The notes beneath the pieces were generated by a model. The model was not told the origin of the DNA and ran no database searches. It was given only the letters and a program-made list of their open reading frames with translations. From the NCBI RefSeq assembly GCF_030272615.1, contig NC_081415.1, positions 505,687,373-505,751,372 on the forward strand: a stretch of 64,000 bases of DNA, given 5' to 3'. The position numbers and the translations under genes were made by a program. Below are positions 58,309 through 64,000 of this stretch, one piece after another. This stretch comes from Cryptomeria japonica. Lineage: Eukaryota; Streptophyta; Pinopsida; Cupressales; Cupressaceae. Each line of letters opens with the position of its first letter. Position 1 is the first letter of the stretch.

Positions 58309-59197
58309 AATCACAACACCATGGCCCTTTTGTCAATGGGGACTTGACCTTGTGGGTTAAATTTATCCGTCTTCATCCAACGACCACAAATTTATCATTA
58401 CCGCCACCAAATACTTCACAAAGTGGAATGAAGCTGTTCCACTTACCCAAGTCACCAGCAAGAAGATCGCCTCATTCATCCTTAATTACATCATCTTCTG
58501 ATATGATGTACCCATGTCCATCATCACAGATAACAAACTTCCTTTCAAAAATCAGGATGTCCATGAGCTCTATGAGAAGTTTCACATCCAACACTTCTTT
58601 TTCACTCCCTATTACCCACAAGGCAATGGTCAGGCCAAAGCATCAAACAAGAACATATTAAGAATCCTCTAGAAGACAATAAATGATGCTGGTCATGATT
58701 GGCATGTTCAATTAAATCCAACACTATGAGTGTATCGAACTAGCATTCGAACCCCTACAAGCGCAACTCTCTACTCACTGGTCTATGGCGCATAAGCCAT
58801 CCTTCCTATTGAGGATGAGATACCATCTCTATGGGTTTCTTTGCATAATATGATAGATGATGAAGCATATTGAGTCTCCCATATTCAAGACTTGGAACTA
58901 CTTGATGAAAGGCGACAATCTGCATACAACCACCTCAAGGCCTATCAACAGCACATGAGCATAAGCTATAATCATCAGGTTAAACCTTGTACATTTGAGG
59001 TAGGTGATCTTGATCTTAGGGAGAATCCTCACAATCAACCAAACCGAGAACATCAGGGCAAGTTTGAATCCAACTTGTTGGGTCCATATGTTATCATTGT
59101 TGTATTTGGGTCTGGGGCATATCAGTTGGCAACTTTAGAAGGAGAACCACTAGAAGATCCGATCAATAGAGTGCACCTCAAACGATTTCATACATAA
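58309..59197 (+). pseudogene. Element A integrase, 3' part, broken
   Basis: Continuation of 46850-47016. Reads ITTPWPFCQWGLDLVG (first Asp), KFIITATKYFTKWNEAVPL, SIITDNKLPFKNQD (second Asp), FTPYYPQGNGQAKASNK where the catalytic Glu is replaced by Lys, then the C-terminal domain (VKPCTFEVGDLDLRENP, KFESNLLGPYVI, GEPLEDPIN) to the TAA at 59195. Stops at several places, for example after GLDLVG and IIF. Not functional. Confidence 0.85.
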
Positions 59198-59325
59198 ACT
59201 ATATAGAGCATCAGGCTCCCATACATACCAGAAAAACACCAAAAATTTTTAGAAAAATGTCCTAAATAAAATACCAAAAACATCAAAATATTAAAAGAAA
59301 AATCATGCATCCAAACGGTGAACAA

Positions 59326-59372
59326 CCACTCCGGTGGCACCTTGGGTAAGTGCGATGGTGAAAAGTTGGCAA
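59326..59372 (+). promoter_or_regulatory. Paired hairpins after pol (A copy)
   Basis: Hairpin 1: CCAC TCCG GTGG (59326-59337). The second is weaker: TGGC 59357-59360 with GCCA 59369-59372. About 130 bases after the pol stop, after an A-rich stretch, as in B and C. Confidence 0.5.
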
Positions 59373-59399
59373 ACATGTGCCACTTGTAAAGGCTATGGC

Positions 59400-61793
59400 T
59401 CCATTGTCTTTCAGACTTGTTGCGATCACATTCATTACCTCCATTCATCCATCAGTCATACCATGGCGTGTTATTGATCTGCAATCAAGGATAGTACTTC
59501 ATGCATCCTGCATCCTGCTTTTCATAGTCATATGTAAACTGGGGGAAATGCTCTTAATCTATTGATGGAAGTGGATTTTACATTACTTGTGATTCATTGA
59601 GTTCTTCATTCAAAACACTCACATAATACCAAAAACATTCAAAAACACTCACAAAATCCAAAAACATGATAAAACATCAAAAATCGATCAAAAACATGGC
59701 AATGCATAACATCCTTTGTACATACGCATCGCCACTGACATAAAACAAACATTTTGAGCTACTCAAATGATGATCACTTATCAAATCAACCAAACTATCA
59801 ACACAGGTACACACAACTGTCTTAACAGGGATGCATCCTTCCTTACCAAAACAAAGATGTGATAACATTTTCTTTGACAAGAAAATTTTATTTAAGCTAT
59901 CAAGTACTTGGTCAGTTTGTTAGTTACTTATTCATTTTTATAGGTTCCTACGCTACTCCGAGATATCCACAAGTGATTAGAGTAGTCGGGATGGTTCCTA
60001 AGTATTAATTTTTAATCGTCTACGAATTGTTCCAATGAAGTTTTGGGGCATGTACTAATGGTGTCTACGTGGGAAGTTCACTAAGCTACATGATCATATG
60101 CAAAAATCTAGTCATGGATCACTATGGCTTACTAACTACATCATATACCTCGACTGTCTACACATGAACCAGAATGGAGGGTCCATAAATTTTTACCTAT
60201 ACTCCTTGCTTACAGGTACAATGCTCCAAACTAAGTTCCTACTGCCTCGTCCAAGATTGATACTACCATGCTCAATGATAAAAAATAAAAGCACTATGGA
60301 TCGTCATTTCATCTCATCTGTTTATATTGCATTCCATTGCATATCGCCCATCCATTTATCATTCATTATTCATATTTTGTATGCAAATGTGAACAAGTTA
60401 AATACGAGAGGTTCTTTAATGAGAATTGGTCTTGGATATAATCATAATGGAGTTCTTTGATACATCATCATTGCATCATGCAATTTCTCACCAACTTGCA
60501 TTTATATCTCATGAACATAGTATTATCATTCCATTACATTTAGTTGCATTTAAATGCATCTAGCTCATTATCATTTAATTGCATTTTTAGATTCATTTTA
60601 GACATTCATTTAAACACATTGATTTGTTCATCCCATTAAGGCATTTAACATATCAGAGGCATTTATTATCACTTGCATTTCACTTAAGTGTGTTTTATTA
60701 TCAAGAACATTCATTCATTCATATAGTGCATTCATTTTCACAACATTTCTTAGGCATTCCTTTCATGTTAATTGCATTAAGGTGCAGTTATTCTTTATCA
60801 TGTTAATTGCATTAAGGTGCAATTATTCATTATCATGGTAATTGCATTAAGGTGCAGTTATTCATTATCCTTTTAATTGCATTAAGCTATGCTTATTCAT
60901 TATCCTTTTAATTGGATTAAGGTGTAGTTATTCGTTATCCCTTAGTTGCATTTACTGGCATTATCATATCACTTTCATTTATCACTTAGTCATATTTTAA
61001 GTCATTTAGAATCATAACATAAACATTTGTCTCAACATTTGTTTATTCATTTTAAAGTGCATTCATTTAGAATCATAACATAAAAATTTGTCTCAACATT
61101 TGTTTATACATTTTAAAAGTGCATTCGTCATTACATTTGGTTATCCATTTTGCATCCATTTTTAACCATCTATAAACATTTGCATAAACCATTCAATTCC
61201 TTCCAATTAATCTTAAAAATAATATGCATATCATCATATCATCAACATAAAGATAAGTACTATATATCCCATAGTCAACATCATTCATTCATCATTATGC
61301 ATACATAGTCGTCATGGCATTACATACATAAAGCATTACAATAACGCATCATACATGTATTAACCTGCATTCACATGTTAGCAACACATTCATAAACATA
61401 CATATAGACATCATACAATCATCATCATACACATATAGAAAGCAAAATCATCTATAACATCCATCCAAGCATAAATAATAACCCTCATCCTGCATAAACC
61501 CATACATATCATCAACATCCATATCATCACAAAATATGGGATCTCCTCATATATCACATCATATATCATCTTGCAGAAATATACATGTATCAGAGTAGAG
61601 TGATGTCAAAAATATATCGGCTATCAAGAGCCATCCAAGTCACAGTCCCAAATGACAAATGTAACAAAATACATAAAATCTCTCTCAAATGGCACTCTGG
61701 CCAGATGTTGCATGACCACTACTGCCTGCACCACCACTACCGCCTACTCCACCACTACTACCTGCTCCACCTCTACCCCCTACACCACTTGCA
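59400..61793 (+). other. Element A spacer between pol and antisense gene
   Basis: Long AT-rich spacer without coding signal. 60450-61150 is rich in TTGCATT and CATTTA words; 60765-60940 is a clear tandem repeat; 61200-61600 is CATCATACAT-like low complexity. Confidence 0.6.
60765..60940 (+). repeat. Tandem repeat, five units of 35 bases
   Basis: Units start at 60765, 60800, 60835, 60870 and 60905, each containing TTAATTGCATTAAGGTGCAG or a close variant followed by TTATTCATTATC. Confidence 0.9.
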
Positions 61794-63488
61794 CTATCTC
61801 ATCATGGAGGACCCATAACACCACCACTGCCGACACATCTGCGAATAACTCAGTGCCCGCTGACTGGATGACACCACCTGCTCATATAAACCCCACCAGT
61901 AGTCAATCTCTCCCCTTGCTTGTTGGAGTGCACTCAATAACACATCTGACGGACCATGTCCCTGTGCTCCCTCCAAGACCCGAACTCTCTCCCACAGCTG
62001 GATCACCCTATCCACAACATCATCCCACTCTGGCCTCACTACTGTCAACTCTTACTCTCATGCAAACAGCTGAACATCTCTAGCTGCAATCTCTGCCTCA
62101 CTATCCTCCACCCATGCCTCAGCTGCTATAAGTTGAGTCTACAAATATATTATCATATGCTCTCGCAGATCTCCTTCTCCCATCCCCATAGGATCCTCTC
62201 CTTCACCTATAGCTCCCTCTCCCATATCCATAGGTGTCTCTCCCTCCCCAATATCTATGCCACCTACTCTGACTCCTCCCTGAATCAAAGGACCCTGTGA
62301 CAGTTGCAATGGCTTCCCGCCTCTCCCTCTCCTTTGCAACCGTCCTCCTCCACCACCTCCACCTCCAAATCCACCCCCACCCCCACACCCTCCACCTCCT
62401 CCTCCTCCAAAACCTCCTCCACCACCTCCATCACCTCCATCTCCTCCTCCATCCCCTCTACCTCCTCATACTCCTCTGCCTCCTCTCCTCCGTCGTTGTC
62501 TCCTATCATCCTCAAATTATGGTACCAGATTGGCTAGATCTGAAATACGTGGAAGAGGATGTGATGTATGATACTGTGTGTACTCCTCTGTCACTCCGAC
62601 ATCCACAATCCCTAACCTCATATGCCATGGTCTCACCTGTAAGGTCCAGAACTCGACGAAGGCCTGATCATATAGTAACACTGGCCCCCACTGGAATCTC
62701 TCCCGTACCGCCCGTGCATACTCCCTTGATCCCCTCGGCAATCCCTACCTCCAACCGAACTGCCTCATCACTCTACCTGATACCTGTCTCTCTACATTGT
62801 AGGTTGTCCTACCAATAAAAAATCATGTCATAAATACATATGGCAAAGCCTCTGCATCATCCTCCCATGGCTCACACTCAATATATGGCCTCCATATCAC
62901 TACATCCAAATCATCCAATGCCCGCCGCCACCACTCCAACTTCCCCAAGTGTGGCTGACTCATCATACCTTCGTACATGTATATGTAGGGCTGATTTGCT
63001 ACCCTAAATCTCAGACACACCAGCCGTGTAACTGGCAGGTGCTACCATGCCCAAATATGTAGCAAAGTAATGTTGACCCCTAGACAACACGTATCCCGGT
63101 ATACCACCTCACACAACTCCCTGTATAAGTGTGACAACATGCATGGTCCCCATGCATAACGGGTCCCATCCGTCACCATGCACTCAATAACCTAACCCCA
63201 ACCCATGACCAGTCCATGCGATCGTCGATCGGGGCACAACACACCCCCAACAATGCCTAATAATAGTGCTGGTAATGGCTCATATAAAGTCGCTATCTCC
63301 TCCCACGCGATCGAGCCATCATGAATGTAGGCATCCTTCATGAACATCCATTGTACCACTTCTATACCCAACCCTCGGTCATATATCACCAGATCCCCTC
63401 AGATAGGGATGTGCAAAATCTACCACACATCCTCCAGTGTAACGGTCATCTCTCTAATTGACAAATGGAATGTGTAGGTCTCATTGTG
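61794..63488 (-). pseudogene. Antisense PMD gene of element A, 5'-truncated and broken
   Basis: Minus-strand reading from 63488: NETYTFHLSIREM, DRGLGIEVVQWMFMKDAYIH, GSIAWEEIATLYEPLPAL, LCPDRRSHGLVMGWG, VCLRFRVANQPYIYMYEGM, LGKLEWWRRALDDLD, ALPYVFMT, VRERFQWGPVLLYDQAFVEF, then a Gly/Glu-rich zone 62480-62330 and a C-terminal segment to 61794 (WDDVVDRVIQLWERVRVLEG) that may be coiled coil. Stops near 63400, 63195, 62820 and others. The N-terminal half of the PMD and exon 1 are missing; at 63488 the frame is joined to LTR sequence (inversion breakpoint). Opposite strand to the A gag-pol. Confidence 0.75.
62330..62480 (-). repeat. CCT/CCA microsatellite-like zone within PMD gene A
   Basis: Dense CCTCCT, CCACCT and CCCACC triplets on the plus strand; in the antisense gene frame this gives long Gly runs, in the other frame Glu/Val runs. 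Confidence 0.8.
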
Positions 63489-63489
63489 T

Positions 63490-64000
63490 CCTTGTTCCTC
63501 TCCTCTCCAAGTTCCCAAATGAGTGTAGCTCTCAGTAGCTCTTTGCACTATTCTGGATGTCTTATGGAGGTTCAATGTTGTAGAATGAAATCTTATGAGA
63601 ATGCAAATGTGAACAAGCTAAAATGAGATATTATCTAATTATCTAATGTCAATTTTAGCCAAAAAGACAAATGTAGATTATTATGCTAAATGCTCTCTAA
63701 ATTTCACTATAAATTAGATGCATACAAGATTTTAGGATCTTGATTATGAAGAAATGAGCTCTATTTATAGGTAAAATGGAGCAATGGAGGGTTGAGATTG
63801 AGTAATCTCAACAAGGGTCAGGATTGATGGGTTTATGATCCATGTGAGGGCTTTCAATCCAATCCGAGGATGACAAATATCAACATGAGATGGGTTGAGA
63901 GGAGAGGGAATAAGCATTAAATGCTTGACATGAATTGAAGGTTAACTTGGGAGGTAAGGTTAATGTTGAGATGAATGAATAAAGCCATTATTGAGCAAGA
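63490..64000 (-). repeat. LTR fragment of element D/A (right side, cut by window end)
   Basis: Matches 34747 onward in the same orientation (about 7 percent mismatches by eye over 510 bases). It begins exactly where the 38362-38569 fragment stops, so the two are complementary halves of one LTR. Confidence 0.8.

Larger units (their letters stand above)
34540..64000. mobile_element. Element D/A: Tat-like gypsy element with internal inversion 38362-63488, host of element C
   Basis: Left part (34540-38361) is a minus-strand 3' end: LTR, PPT, hairpin, antisense PMD gene. Middle part (38362-63488) is plus-strand: LTR 3' fragment, PBS, leader, gag-pol, hairpins, spacer, antisense PMD. Right part (63490-64000) is minus-strand LTR. 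The LTR fragment at 38362-38569 and that at 63490-64000 are complementary halves of one LTR cut at the base matching 34747, so inverting the middle would restore one minus-strand element. Inserted in the PMD intron of B. The right end is outside the window. Two separate recombined elements remain possible. Confidence 0.65.

Noticed and set aside
60765-60940. CRISPR array
   Set aside because: Strict tandem repeat without unique spacers, in plant DNA. The same holds for the spaced repeats at 56651-56850, which lie in an intron and are degenerate.
62297-62818. Plus-strand ORF of 173 codons with His/Leu repeats
   Set aside because: Complement of the PMD C-terminal region and its CCT/CCA repeat; the minus strand has the homologous protein.

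Overview
This is nuclear DNA of a seed plant, probably a conifer or other gymnosperm. That rests on two plant gene homologues (an intron-containing organic cation/carnitine transporter and a decayed YUCCA-type flavin monooxygenase) beside a very large nest of plant LTR and non-LTR retrotransposons. The species cannot be named from the sequence.

Layout. 1-3216 is AT-rich with no gene seen. 3217-6076 (minus) is the only host gene that looks intact: a two-exon plant OCT-family transporter with a 23-codon in-frame tandem duplication in its central loop. 8211-8945 is a truncated YUCCA pseudogene. 11153-11645 (minus) is an unrecognised coding remnant. From 12140 to the window end everything is transposon: a RNase H-bearing L1-like LINE (minus) interrupted by Ty3/gypsy element B (plus), which is interrupted by element D/A (its LTR 34540-36073 is minus, its gag-pol is plus because of an apparent internal inversion 38362-63488), which is interrupted by element C (47017-58303, TSD CAACC, nearly identical LTRs).

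All three gypsy families are Tat-like: A carries a second, plant-type RNase H after the usual RT-RNase H, B keeps its remnant, and PBS and PPT are recognisable where the ends lie in the window. All share an architecture I consider the most interesting thing here: 5' LTR, PBS, long leader (with an extra small pre-gag ORF in A and B), gag-pro-pol, a paired-hairpin segment just after pol, a spacer of about 1.9-2.7 kb, then a convergent gene on the opposite strand encoding a plant mobile domain (PMD) protein, then a hairpin overlapping the PPT, and the 3' LTR. The antisense gene has its own TATA-like box, a tiny first exon (22-25 codons), one intron and a phase-0 junction, seen independently in C and D. 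In D/A and in B the same short degenerate word family is arrayed in the element leader and in the intron of the antisense gene.

Element C is young and non-autonomous: it has an intact 1353-codon gag-protease ORF fused to the last part of integrase, no RT, RNase H or integrase core, LTRs differing by one substitution and two indels, and an apparently intact 129-codon spliced antisense PMD gene. It must have been mobilised by enzymes from another copy. The B, D/A and LINE reading frames are all broken. All comparisons are by eye from the sequence; family names come from recognised motifs, not a database search.
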